The position numbers were made by a program, and so were the translations under genes. Under the pieces are notes generated by a model that was not told the DNA's origin, did not search any database, and saw nothing but the letters and a program-made list of their open reading frames with translations. Shown here one piece after another: positions 36,380 to 45,700 of a stretch of DNA of 64,000 nt. Source of the DNA: Bacteroidota bacterium (GTDB lineage: Bacteria; Bacteroidota; Bacteroidia; Chitinophagales; Chitinophagaceae); assembly GCA_016868775.1 (NCBI GenBank), contig VGFT01000007.1, positions 59,554-123,553 on the forward strand. Reading direction: 5' to 3'. Every line of letters begins with the position of its first letter. The stretch's first letter is position 1.

Positions 36380-37258
36380 TCAGATTTTCTCGGAGAAGGT
36401 CAGGATGAATTGTTGGATCAGTCGTTCTACCGCTGCTTTTCCGTCTTTAGAGAATTCTTTTTTGACGCGGTTGGCGACGATGGCATTGATGGCCAGGCAT
36501 TGGTGGCCCATTAGTTTTCCTAGTCCATAGATCGCAGAGGTCTCCATTTCAAAATTGCTGATTCGGTGTTGACCATAGCGAAAATCGCTGAGGCGGTTGA
36601 CCAGGTGGGGGTTGCTGAGTCCAAGCCGCAGCACGCGTCCCTGTGGACCATAAAAACCCGGACAAGTAACGGTGATGCCTTGATGAAAATTCGTCACGAA
36701 ATGTTTCAGCAATGCGGGGGCAGCGCTGTGGATATAAGGATTACCAACCTGTGAATGGATCTGCGTATGGGTAATAAACGATTGCAGCAGTTCTTCTTCC
36801 TCCCGGTTTTGCTCATGGCGATAAAAATTCAGCAGGTTGTCGATGCCCAGCCCGTGTGTAGCGGCCACAAAACTATCTACTGGAATATCGGCCTGCAGGG
36901 AGCCAGAGGTGCCGATTCGAATGATCTGCAGCGATCGCAGTTCGGGATTGATTTCGCGGGTTTCCAGATTAATGTTTACCAGGGCATCGAGTTCATTGAG
37001 AACGATGTCGATGTTGTCTGGTCCGATCCCCGAGGAGAGCACCGTAATTCGTTTGTTACCCACGCGACCGGTATGACTGATGAATTCGCGGTGTTGTTGT
37101 TTGTGCTCGATGGCATCGAAATGTTTACTGACCTCGGCCACGCGGTCGGGGTCGCCAACGGTTACAACGGTGGGAGCCAGTTCTTCCGGCCGTAGATTGA
37201 GGTGGTAAACGGCCCCTCGTTCATTGAGGATCAACTCGGATTCAGCTATACGGGCCAT
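36380..37258 (-). CDS. nucleoside phosphorylase (uridine phosphorylase-like)
   Basis: A 292-aa protein of the PNP/UDP family. TVGDPDRVAEVSKHFD opens the phosphate-binding fold, IGTSGSLQADIPV forms the ribose/phosphate site and NFEMETSAIYGLGKLMGH gives the Met-Glu-x-E ribose contact. It cleaves nucleosides with phosphate to free base and ribose 1-phosphate. Futalosine hydrolase MqnB belongs to the same superfamily, but the present motifs fit uridine phosphorylase better. A -7 box TATTTTTG lies at 37295-37288. A nucleoside transporter is encoded 3.7 kb away, which may be coincidence. Confidence 0.87.
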   Translation of the reverse strand: MARIAESELILNERGAVYHLNLRPEELAPTVVTVGDPDRVAEVSKHFDAIEHKQQHREFISHTGRVGNKRITVLSSGIGPDNIDIVLNELDALVNINLETREINPELRSLQIIRIGTSGSLQADIPVDSFVAATHGLGIDNLLNFYRHEQNREEEELLQSFITHTQIHSQVGNPYIHSAAPALLKHFVTNFHQGITVTCPGFYGPQGRVLRLGLSNPHLVNRLSDFRYGQHRISNFEMETSAIYGLGKLMGHQCLAINAIVANRVKKEFSKDGKAAVERLIQQFILTFSEKI

Positions 37259-37287
37259 GGGGTCAAGGGTTTAGAAGAACTTCAAGT

Positions 37288-37308
37288 CAAAAATATGCTT
37301 TATTTTCG
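37288..37308. promoter_or_regulatory. divergent -7 boxes of nucleoside phosphorylase unit and tRNA-Cys
   Basis: A minus-strand box TATTTTTG lies at 37295-37288 and a plus-strand box TATTTTCG at 37301-37308, back to back. The tRNA starts at 37319. Confidence 0.45.
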
Positions 37309-37318
37309 CAACCCTTTG

Positions 37319-37389
37319 GGTCCTGTGGCCGAGTGGCTAGGCAGAGCTCTGCAAAAGCTCCTACAGCGGTTCGAATCCGCTCGGGACCT
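37319..37389 (+). tRNA. tRNA-Cys(GCA)
   Basis: A 71-nt tRNA. The acceptor stem GGTCCTG/CGGGACC has one G-U pair and the discriminator is U73, the base expected for tRNA-Cys. The anticodon loop CTGCAAA gives GCA and the T-loop is GTTCGAATCC. CCA is not encoded. Confidence 0.95.
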
Positions 37390-37400
37390 CCGGTAGGTTT

Positions 37401-37440
37401 AGTGTTTAGTTCCACGACTATTTGCTAAGCCCTAAACACT
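37401..37440. repeat. short inverted repeat after tRNA-Cys
   Basis: A 9-bp inverted repeat, AGTGTTTAG at 37401-37409 and CTAAACACT at 37432-37440, with a 22-nt loop. It may help end the tRNA transcript, but there is no T-run, so it is a weak terminator candidate. Confidence 0.35.
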
Positions 37441-37459
37441 GTTCGCTAAACATTCCCAA

Positions 37460-37786
37460 ATGAATCAGGAAGAGAAAGACTTCATCACCTACTGGTCAGC
37501 CAACCGCGAGCGGAAAAAGAGTTGGGTTCGTCAACTGTATGTGGGCTTGCCGCTGGCACTGGTGTTGGTGGCGGGAATTTTTGCGAATCTTTTTTCCGGG
37601 TGGTATGGACGGGCGCAAATGGTCATGTTTCGGGAATCCGGCTCCTTGATAGGCATACTCGTTTTGGCAGCCGTGTCCATCATAAGTTTTCTGGTAATTT
37701 TTTCGGCCCGGCACCGCTGGGATCTGCAAGAACAGCGGTACCGGGAATTGCTTGACAAATCATCAAAAAACGATTCTTCAATATGA
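37460..37786 (+). CDS. small two-helix membrane protein of unknown function
   Basis: A 108-aa protein with a charged N-terminus (NQEEKDFITYWSANRERKKSW) given here only in outline. Two membrane helices follow (about 28-48 and 64-88) and a hydrophilic C-terminal tail. Not recognised. Its stop overlaps the ATG of the FKBP lipoprotein gene (ATGA). This links it to periplasmic protein folding by context only. Confidence 0.6.
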   Translation: MNQEEKDFITYWSANRERKKSWVRQLYVGLPLALVLVAGIFANLFSGWYGRAQMVMFRESGSLIGILVLAAVSIISFLVIFSARHRWDLQEQRYRELLDKSSKNDSSI

Positions 37787-38244
37787 AAATCTATTTGCTA
37801 TCCTTGGCTTCTCTTTTTTTGCTAACAGGTTGTTTGAAGGACGAATCTTGTCAACCCAAAACCGTACAAAGCGAAACAGCTACTATGTTGGGTTATGCCA
37901 ATGCCAACGGCATCACACCAACCACACACAGCAGTGGTATGTTGTATCAGATCGTTAGTTCCGGTGCGGGCGCTACGCCTACAGCCACCTCAATGGTTAC
38001 GGTTCGGTATACGGGTAAATTGATGAATGGAACCGTTTTTGATTCCAATGCCACGGGCAGTCCCATTAGTTTTGGTTTGAACCAGGTGATCAAAGGATGG
38101 CAGTTGGGTTTGCCGTTGATCAAAAAAGACGGCGTCATCAAATTGATCATTCCTTCCTCGCTGGCTTATGGCTGTACGGGGTACGGGTCAATTCCCGGCG
38201 ATGCTGTGCTGTATTTTGAGATTCAGTTAATCGACGTGCAATAA
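37783..38244 (+). CDS. FKBP-type peptidyl-prolyl isomerase lipoprotein
   Basis: A 153-aa lipoprotein (lipobox LLTGC, C17) with one FKBP domain. Typical parts are VRYTGKLMNGTVFDSN, VIKGWQLGLPLIKKDG and the late LAYGCTGYGSIPGDAVLYFEIQL in short conserved blocks. It speeds up proline isomerisation in exported proteins, on the membrane surface. The usual LAYGxxGxGxIP segment carries a Cys (YGCTGYG). Confidence 0.92.
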   Translation: MKIYLLSLASLFLLTGCLKDESCQPKTVQSETATMLGYANANGITPTTHSSGMLYQIVSSGAGATPTATSMVTVRYTGKLMNGTVFDSNATGSPISFGLNQVIKGWQLGLPLIKKDGVIKLIIPSSLAYGCTGYGSIPGDAVLYFEIQLIDVQ

Positions 38245-38255
38245 ACCCTTTTCGG

Positions 38256-38263
38256 TAGTTTTG
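38256..38263 (+). promoter_or_regulatory. -7 box of sdaA
   Basis: TAGTTTTG matches TAnnTTTG. The GTG start is 14 nt downstream, so the expected 5' leader is only a few bases. Confidence 0.45.
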
Positions 38264-38277
38264 CCAAAACGATTGCC

Positions 38278-39705
38278 GTGCCTTACGAGGCGATTTCCCT
38301 ATTTGATATTTTCAAGATCGGTATTGGTCCCTCCAGTTCCCACACCCTCGGGCCCTGGCGCGCTGCCCAGCGTTTGCTGAAGGGATTGGAAGATCGTGGT
38401 CGGTTGACCGAGGTCGTTGAGCTCACGGTGGTACTTTATGGTTCCTTGGCCAAGACCGGAAAGGGTCACGGTACAGATGTGGCGATCCTGATGGGTTTGC
38501 AAGGGGCCGATCCGGTGACGGTGCCGGTAGCGGATATTGCTCCTTCGATAAAAGCGGTTGAACATTCCCATAAACTTTCTTTATACGGGAAACATCAAAT
38601 TGCATTCGATCCCTCGGAGCACTTGCAGTTTCTGACCTTGGAAACCTTGCCTTATCATTCCAATGGGATGAGTTTTTTGGTTCGTTTCTCCAATGGTGCA
38701 GAGGAGTCCCGAACGTTCTATTCGATCGGCGGCGGGTTTGTCGTGGAGGAAGGGGAGCAAACCCAAGCGGCCTCATCGGTTCAATTGCCTTTTCCCAACA
38801 ATACGGCGGAGGATCTTTTGCATTGGTGTATGAAAACCGGTTTGTCCGTTTCAGAGGTCTCTCTGGAAAATGAGTCGGCCTGGCGTTCGGAGGCGGAGAC
38901 CCGTCGGCTTGCCGATCAGATTTGGGAGGTGATGGCGGACTGCATGTATCGGGGAGCGCATACGGAGGGGATGTTGCCAGGGGGATTGGAAGTCAAGCGC
39001 CGAGCAGCCGCGTTGAATTCGAAATTGATCGGTTCGGCTACTTATTCAAATCGATCTGAGTGGCAACAGGCCATTGCTGCGGGGGGGCGGGATTTTACCC
39101 GTACGTTGGATTGGGTCAGTTGTTTCGCACTAGCCGTGAATGAAGAAAATGCATCTTTTGGCAGAGTTGTCACTGCCCCTACGAATGGAGCGGCCGGCGT
39201 GGTACCCGCTGTTTTGCAATACATGCTGGTTTTTCAGGAGGGACTTCCCGAGGATGCCATACTCCGTTTTTTGGCTACGGCCTCGATCGTGGGCTCCGTA
39301 TTCAAGAAAGGAGCTACGCTTTCAGCGGCGATGGGCGGTTGTCAGGCGGAGATCGGTGTTTCCTCTGCCATGGCGGCGGCCGGTCTCACCGAATGTTTGG
39401 GGGGCACGCAAAAGCAAGTATTGATGGCTGCCGAGATTGCGATGGAGCATCATTTGGGGCTGACCTGTGATCCGATCGGTGGCTTGGTTCAAGTTCCCTG
39501 TATCGAGCGAAACACCATGGGAGCGATCAAGGCCATCACCGCTTCGCAACTTGCGTTGCAAAGCACACCCGATTTTGCCAAGGTTTCGCTGGATGCGGTG
39601 ATCAAGGCCATGTGGGATACGGCTCGCGACATGAATCATAAATACAAGGAGACGGCCGATGGCGGGCTGGCTATTCATGTGCCGATCAGCCTGCCCGAGT
39701 GCTGA
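38278..39705 (+). CDS. sdaA: L-serine ammonia-lyase (iron-sulfur type)
   Basis: A 475-aa single-chain enzyme starting at GTG. The N-terminal beta domain begins [17 protein letters not shown] and the alpha domain holds the cluster cysteines ([21 protein letters not shown]). The last residue is Cys (SLPEC), matching the tail-in-mouth C-terminal cysteine that caps the [4Fe-4S] cluster in the Legionella enzyme. It turns L-serine into pyruvate and ammonia. Length is normal for the fused form. Confidence 0.96.
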   Translation: MPYEAISLFDIFKIGIGPSSSHTLGPWRAAQRLLKGLEDRGRLTEVVELTVVLYGSLAKTGKGHGTDVAILMGLQGADPVTVPVADIAPSIKAVEHSHKLSLYGKHQIAFDPSEHLQFLTLETLPYHSNGMSFLVRFSNGAEESRTFYSIGGGFVVEEGEQTQAASSVQLPFPNNTAEDLLHWCMKTGLSVSEVSLENESAWRSEAETRRLADQIWEVMADCMYRGAHTEGMLPGGLEVKRRAAALNSKLIGSATYSNRSEWQQAIAAGGRDFTRTLDWVSCFALAVNEENASFGRVVTAPTNGAAGVVPAVLQYMLVFQEGLPEDAILRFLATASIVGSVFKKGATLSAAMGGCQAEIGVSSAMAAAGLTECLGGTQKQVLMAAEIAMEHHLGLTCDPIGGLVQVPCIERNTMGAIKAITASQLALQSTPDFAKVSLDAVIKAMWDTARDMNHKYKETADGGLAIHVPISLPEC

Positions 39706-40824
39706 TCAGGATTCGTACACTTTAATTTCATTGTACAACGTATCTCTTTCGACGGGAATTCGTTTTGCCTGTCGGATCAAGTGCGTCAATTCTTCCGTGG
39801 TAAGGGTTGGCGACTGCTCTTCCGATCCGGCCATGCTGTAGATCTTGGTCGAATCATCGATGGTGCCGTCCATATCATCCACTCCAAAGGAAAGGGATAG
39901 CTGGGCCTGTGTTCGGCCAAGCATGGGCCAGTAGGCTTTGAGGTGCGGGAAATTATCGAGGTAGATCCGCGCGATCGCATAGAGCCGCATGTCTTCTACG
40001 TAGGTGCTTTCGGGTACCTGACTCATATCGTTGTCCTTGTTTCGGAATTTCAGGGGGATGAAGGTTTGAAATTTTCCGGTGCGGTCTTGCAGCTCGCGTA
40101 GTCGTCGCATGTGATCGATTCGATGCTCGTATTGCTCGATGTGACCATAGAGCATCGTGGCGTTGGAATGAAGTCCAAGCCGGTGGGCAGTTTCATGGAT
40201 GTTCAGCCAGCCGTCGGCATCGACTTTATCGGCGCAGATCTGTTTGCGGATCTCGGGATGAAAGATCTCGGCGCCGCCACCGGGAATGCTGTTGAGACCG
40301 GCAGCCATGAGTCGTTTCAATCCCTCTTCCACATTCACTTTTGCTTTTCGAAACATGTAATCGTATTCTACTGCGGTGAACGCTTTGATGTGCAGATCGG
40401 ATCGATGTGATTTGATCGCGTGTAACAGATCGGCAAAGAAATTCAGGTCCATTTTCGGATGCACGCCACCAACGATGTGCACTTCGGTAATGGGTTGGCC
40501 GTCGTATTTTTTCACTTGGTCGACCATTTGTTGAATGGTCATTTCCCAGCCCTCTTCCCGGTTGGCGTATAGTCGGCTATAGGAGCAGAAGGCACAACTA
40601 AAGACACAGACGTTGGTGGGTTCGATGTGGAAGTTTCGGTTGAAGAAGACTTTATCGCCGTGTTTTTTTTCTTTGATAAAATTTGCCAGGCGCCCGACCA
40701 GTCCCAAACTCCCTTTTTCGAACAGCAGAATCCCTTCGGCATCGGAGATGCGTTCGCCGCTTAGTACTTTATCCGCTACGGGTTGAAGTTCGATGGGAAT
40801 GGATACGTCGGATTGAAATTTCAT
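39706..40824 (-). CDS. mqnE: aminodeoxyfutalosine synthase MqnE
   Basis: A 372-aa radical SAM enzyme with the cluster motif C73-x3-C77-x2-C80 (CVFSCAFC). HIVGGVHPKMDLNFF and GLNSIPGGGAEIFHPE are family blocks. It joins 3-enolpyruvylbenzoate, the MqnA product, with SAM to form aminofutalosine. The -7 box TACCTTTG at 40838-40831 ends 6 nt before this ATG. The upstream in-frame ATG at 40833 falls inside the box, so it is rejected. The downstream end touches the sdaA stop. Confidence 0.93.
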   Translation of the reverse strand: MKFQSDVSIPIELQPVADKVLSGERISDAEGILLFEKGSLGLVGRLANFIKEKKHGDKVFFNRNFHIEPTNVCVFSCAFCSYSRLYANREEGWEMTIQQMVDQVKKYDGQPITEVHIVGGVHPKMDLNFFADLLHAIKSHRSDLHIKAFTAVEYDYMFRKAKVNVEEGLKRLMAAGLNSIPGGGAEIFHPEIRKQICADKVDADGWLNIHETAHRLGLHSNATMLYGHIEQYEHRIDHMRRLRELQDRTGKFQTFIPLKFRNKDNDMSQVPESTYVEDMRLYAIARIYLDNFPHLKAYWPMLGRTQAQLSLSFGVDDMDGTIDDSTKIYSMAGSEEQSPTLTTEELTHLIRQAKRIPVERDTLYNEIKVYES

Positions 40825-40830
40825 GGAACG

Positions 40831-40838
40831 CAAAGGTA
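40831..40838 (-). promoter_or_regulatory. -7 box of mqnE
   Basis: TACCTTTG on the minus strand with the mqnE ATG only 6 nt downstream, predicting a leaderless mRNA. Confidence 0.5.
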
Positions 40839-40919
40839 CGGATCGACGATCGTTGGTTCAAGGTTGGGCAGCCGGCTAAAAATCCTATCTTAGGTCCTGC
40901 TACCTTAAATCAAATCAAC

Positions 40920-42287
40920 ATGACCATAAAAATTCGGCTTACGCTTCTGAGTTTCATGCAGTTTTTTGTATGGGGAGCCTGGCTCATCACCATCGCAACG
41001 TATTTCTTTACCAACAACATGGGTACGGGGGCGCAGTTCGGGGCCATTTTTTCTACCCTGGCGTTGGCTTCGATCTTTATGCCGCCGCTCACAGGGATAC
41101 TGGCCGATAAATGGATCAATGCCGAACGGTTGTATGGGATCCTGCACATTCTTTATGGGGCAGTCTTGTTTTATGTGCCCTCGGTTACCAACGCCGACAC
41201 GCTTTACTACGTGATCCTGGTGGCGATGTTGTTTTATATGCCTACGATTTCATTGTCCAACGCCGTTTCCTATGCCATCCTGAAAAGCCGGGGCTTGGAT
41301 GTGGTCAAGGAGTTCCCGCCAATCCGGGTGTGGGGAACGATTGGTTTTATTGTGGCCATGTGGATCACCAATCTCTCCGGGAGCAAAGCCAACGCGGATC
41401 AATTTATGATCGGTGGGGTGGGGGCTGTTTTGCTGGGTATTTATTCTTTTTCCTTACCGGCTTGCCCGCCGCAACGACAGATCGAGGCCGGCGCCTCCTG
41501 GGTAGTGCAATTGGGACTAAGCGCTTTTAAATTGTTTGGCCAATACAAGATGGCGCTCTTCTTTCTTTTCTCCCTGCTGTTGGGCGCTGCGTTGCAGTTG
41601 ACCAACATGTACGGCGATACGTTTTTAGATGATTTTTGTAAAGTGCCTACATATGGACCCGATGCCTTTGTGGTTAAATATTCCACCATTATCATGTCGA
41701 TCTCTCAGATCTCGGAAACGATCTTTATTCTGACCATCCCGTTTTTCCTGCGCCGGTTTGGGATCAAAAAAGTAATGTTGTTTTCGATGGTGGCTTGGTT
41801 TCTTCGGTTTGGGTTGTTTGCTTATGGAAATCCGGGCGAATCGCTGTGGATGATCATTTTGTCTTGTATCGTGTATGGAATGGCTTTTGACTTTTTCAAT
41901 ATTTCCGGCTCGCTTTTTGTGGAAACTTCCACGGATGCCAAGATGCGGTCCAGCGCGCAGGGTTTGTTTATGATGATGTCCAATGGCTTGGGTGCTTTTT
42001 TGGGGAGCATCGTCAGTGGCTATGTCATCGACCGATTTTTCACGCTCAAATTCACCAGCCTCCCCTCGTTGTTAAGTCATGTGGGAGCGGATTCGACACA
42101 TCCTTCGGTGCAGGCAATCTTAGGTGGACAAACGATCGGGGCCGATGGGGCGTTTGCCGAACCGATTTTTCTGCGCGATTGGCAGCCGATCTGGATAAGT
42201 TTTTCCTTGTATGCCGCGGTGATCGCCGTTCTCTTTCTGATTTTGTTTAAACACCGACACGATCCCAAGGCGCCACTGACTTCGTAA
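40920..42287 (+). CDS. nucleoside:proton symporter (NupG-like MFS)
   Basis: A 455-aa membrane protein with about twelve helices, opening at IRLTLLSFMQFFVWGAW, the typical NupG/XapB start. ADKWINAERLYGILH follows helix 2, and FPPIRVWGTIGFI lies near helix 5. The family brings nucleosides in with protons. The open frame reaches back to 40683, but that part is antisense to mqnE. The ATG at 40920 is preceded by a -7-like TATCTTAG at 40886-40893. Confidence 0.9.
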   Translation: MTIKIRLTLLSFMQFFVWGAWLITIATYFFTNNMGTGAQFGAIFSTLALASIFMPPLTGILADKWINAERLYGILHILYGAVLFYVPSVTNADTLYYVILVAMLFYMPTISLSNAVSYAILKSRGLDVVKEFPPIRVWGTIGFIVAMWITNLSGSKANADQFMIGGVGAVLLGIYSFSLPACPPQRQIEAGASWVVQLGLSAFKLFGQYKMALFFLFSLLLGAALQLTNMYGDTFLDDFCKVPTYGPDAFVVKYSTIIMSISQISETIFILTIPFFLRRFGIKKVMLFSMVAWFLRFGLFAYGNPGESLWMIILSCIVYGMAFDFFNISGSLFVETSTDAKMRSSAQGLFMMMSNGLGAFLGSIVSGYVIDRFFTLKFTSLPSLLSHVGADSTHPSVQAILGGQTIGADGAFAEPIFLRDWQPIWISFSLYAAVIAVLFLILFKHRHDPKAPLTS

Positions 42288-42295
42288 AACGCTAT

Positions 42296-42326
42296 AAAAA
42301 AACCGCTTCATCTGAAGCGGTTTTTT
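42296..42326. terminator. bidirectional intrinsic terminator between MFS gene and trxA
   Basis: Stem AACCGCTTCA/TGAAGCGGTT with a 2-nt loop at 42301-42322. A seven-base A-run lies before it and a six-base T-run after it. It serves both converging genes. Confidence 0.92.
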
Positions 42327-42349
42327 CGTTGTTAACCCATCCGTTCGGA

Positions 42350-42667
42350 TCAGAGATTGGATTCGATCTTTCGGACAAAATTTGCCTTGGGCTGAGCGCC
42401 CACCAGTTTATCTACAACCTGACCATTCTTGATAAAAAGGATGGCCGGGATTGAGGTGATGCCATAATTCATGGATACTTGCGGGTTGTGGTCTACGTTC
42501 ACTTTTCCAACATTCACTTTTCCGTCGTATTCTTTGCTGAGTTCCTCGATAACCGGACCGATCGCGCGGCAGGGTCCGCACCATTCCGCCCAAAAATCGA
42601 CGACCGTCAGTTTATTGGATTCTAAGACCTCGGTCTGAAAGTTTCCGTCTGTGTACTCTTTTGCCAT
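42350..42667 (-). CDS. trxA: thioredoxin
   Basis: A 105-aa thioredoxin with the active site WCGPC at 29-33, the following cis-Pro in SIPAILF and the opening VVDFWAEWCGPC in the first strand and helix. It reduces disulfides in the cytoplasm, with no signal peptide. Its -7 box TATTTTTG lies at 42699-42692. It ends against the shared terminator. Confidence 0.96.
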   Translation of the reverse strand: MAKEYTDGNFQTEVLESNKLTVVDFWAEWCGPCRAIGPVIEELSKEYDGKVNVGKVNVDHNPQVSMNYGITSIPAILFIKNGQVVDKLVGAQPKANFVRKIESNL

Positions 42668-42691
42668 AGGATTTATTTGTATTCAAGGGGG

Positions 42692-42699
42692 CAAAAATA
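42692..42699 (-). promoter_or_regulatory. -7 box of trxA
   Basis: TATTTTTG on the minus strand, 24 nt before the trxA ATG. Its presence gives trxA its own promoter behind dnaE. Confidence 0.45.
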
Positions 42700-42774
42700 G
42701 GGCCGCGGCAAACAAAATGCCAGCCTGTCAGACAAATGTGAACAACTCGTCGCCCGGCGACTGACGGTGGTTCG

Positions 42775-45700
42775 TTAAAGGCTTTGTACCCAGATCTTCC
42801 ATTCTTGTCTTTCTCCCAGAAACTGAAGGAGTTCTTCATTCATTTCCAGTGGTTTTTCCAGGGTTCGCAGGGTTACTTGTTGTTTTGCCTCGGGATCGAT
42901 CAGGTGAAACACCAGGGAGGTTTTCCCGGGGTTTTTTTTGCGGTTCTTGTTCAGGAACTCGATCCATTCGGGTTTGAGGGTTCCGGGGTGGGCGACGATG
43001 GTCAGTTCCCGAGTCAGGGTTTTCTTGACCGATTCGCCCAACATCACTTGTTGCAGCTTGAATTCATATTCGGTTCGGTTGTAGCGTTGTTTTAGGTAGC
43101 CGGAGACCAATATGATGGTACCCGTTTGCAACAAGGGGGTGAACCGAAGGTAATCTTCGCTGAACAGGGGGAAGTCCAGTTTTCCGGTATAGTCTTCGAT
43201 CACGAAGTTGCCGTATTTGTTTCCGTTTTTGGCGATGCGGTGTTGAGCATCGGTCACCAGCGCCAGCAGGCGAAACGGTCGGCTTGGGTTGCTTTGTTGG
43301 TTTATTTGATCACGAAACCCCAAGAAGTCGGAAATGGACGTGGTGTTATAGTGTTTTTGTTCGAAGCGGTAATGGTCTAGTGGATGTCCACTCAAAAAAA
43401 TTCCGGCCACTTCTTTTTCTCGTTCCAGTTGAGCGGTCAGGGGCCAGGGCACACAATCCGGGATCTTGGGAAGGGGCACTTCGGCGGGGGAGAGCGGACC
43501 AAACAAGGTGTTTTCGTTTTCGCGCTGTTGGGAATTGACGATGTTTCCGTAGCGAATGATCCGTTCGAGTCCGCTGGCGGTTTCGCCTTCGGGGATGAAG
43601 AAATATTGAGCCCGGTGGTATTGCGGAAAACAATCAAAGCTACCGGCAAATGCCAGGCATTCCAGGGTGCGTTTGTTAACCGTTCGTTGATTGATTCGCC
43701 GAACGAATTCAAAAATGTCTTTATATCGACCGGTTTTTTCCCGTTCCTCGATAATGCTTTGAACGGCGGCCTCCCCAACCCCTTTTAGTCCGCCTAAACC
43801 AAATCGGATCTCGCCTTTTTCGTTGACGGCAAATCCCTCGAGTGATTCATTGATATCAGGACCCAACACCCGGATGCCCATCCGCTTGCACTCTTCCATG
43901 AAGAAGGTGATCTTTTCGATGCTGCCCGCGTGGTTCAGTACGGCCGACATATACTCTGCCGGGTAATGGGCTTTCAGGTAGGCGGTTTGATAAGCAACGT
44001 TGGCGTAGCAGGTGGAGTGAGATTTGTTGAATGCATATTGGGCAAACGCCTCCCAGTCGGTCCAGATCTTTTCCAGTTTATCGGTGGGATGTCCTTTCTC
44101 GGTGGCTCCTTCGATGAATTGTTTTTTCATCTTGTCGAGCACTGATTTTTGTTTTTTCCCCATTGCTTTGCGCAGCACATCCGCATCTCCTTTGCTGAAG
44201 GAGGCGAGTTTTTGGGCCAGCAGCATGACCTGCTCTTGATACACCGTGATCCCGTAGGTTTCTTTGAGGTACTCCTCCATTTCTGGCAGGTCGTACCGGA
44301 TGGGAGATCGGCCGTGTTTTCGGTTTACGTATTCTGGGATATAGGCCATGGGTCCGGGTCGATACAAGGCATTCATGGCGATGAGGTCTTCGAATTGGTC
44401 CGGCTTCAATTCCCGCAGGTGTTTTTGCATACCTGGACTTTCAAACTGGAACGTAGCAATTGTGGCGCCTTGCTGATACAGCCGGAAGGTTTTGGCATCG
44501 TTGAGGGGAATCGTTTCCATGTCGATCTCGACCCCATGATATTTTTTGATCAGCCGCAGGGCATCCTTGATGATCGTGAGGGTTTTCAATCCCAAAAAAT
44601 CCATCTTAATGATGCCGGCACTTTCAATGTCGTTTCCTTCGATCTGGGTGACCCACAAGGGAGAGTCCTTCGCAATGGCCACGGGTATCAGTTCGGTCAG
44701 GTCTTGCGGCGCAATGATGATGCCGGCTGCATGAATACCGGTATTGCGAACTGAACCTTCCAGTCGCTCTGCTTCGTGCAATACTTTTCCGGCAACGCTG
44801 TTTTTGTCGTTGTAGATCTCGCGTAGTTTTTTGACGCTTTCCAGCTCATCGTTGCCCAGGCCTTCTTTCTCTTCGAGCGAGGTACCTTCTTGTTTGGATT
44901 TTAGGGGTGCATGCAGCAGCCTTTTTAGTACGATGCCCGGTCTTTCCGGAACCAATTTTGCCAGTGCATTCGAATCGGGAAGTGGGAGGTCCATCACCCG
45001 CGCCACATCCTTTATACTCATTTTGGCGGCCATGGTGCCATAGGTGATGATCTGGGCCACTTGATTCTTACCGTATTTTTCGACCACGTAGTCGATTACT
45101 TTTTGCCGTCCCTCATCGTCGAAATCGGTATCGATATCGGGCATGGATTTACGGTCGGGGTTGAGGAATCGCTCGAACAGCAAGTTGTATTTAATTGGAT
45201 CGATGTTGGTGATGCCGATGCAGTAGGCCACCACGGATCCGGCAGCCGAGCCGCGGCCCGGACCAATGAAGACGCCTTTTTCTCTTCCGGCCCGGATGAA
45301 GTCACTTACGATCAGGAAGTATCCGGCAAAGCCCATCATCTTGATGGTGAAGAGTTCAAATTCGATGCGTTCCCGGATCTCTTCGGTGATCTCGGTATAG
45401 CGTTTGGCCGCGCCTTCGTAGGTCAGGTGTTTGATAAACTCCCATTGGTTTTGGGACTCGGCCGACACCGTGTACTTGCCAACCGTTTCCTCTTTGGTAT
45501 GGATCTGAAATCTTTTCTCTACCGGAAAATTAGGAAGTAGGATGTCGCGCGTCAAGTTGAGCAACTCTACTTTTTCCACGACTTCATTGGTATTGTCGAT
45601 CGCTTCGGGTAGGTCGTGGAAGGTTTGGGTCATCTCCAGGGTATTCTTGAAATAGAATTGATCATTGGGAAAGGCAAATCGTTTGTCCTTCATATTCACA

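Noticed and set aside
40683..40919. A longer N-terminus for the nucleoside transporter.
   Set aside because: The extension is antisense to mqnE and hydrophilic. The first helix begins right after the ATG at 40920.
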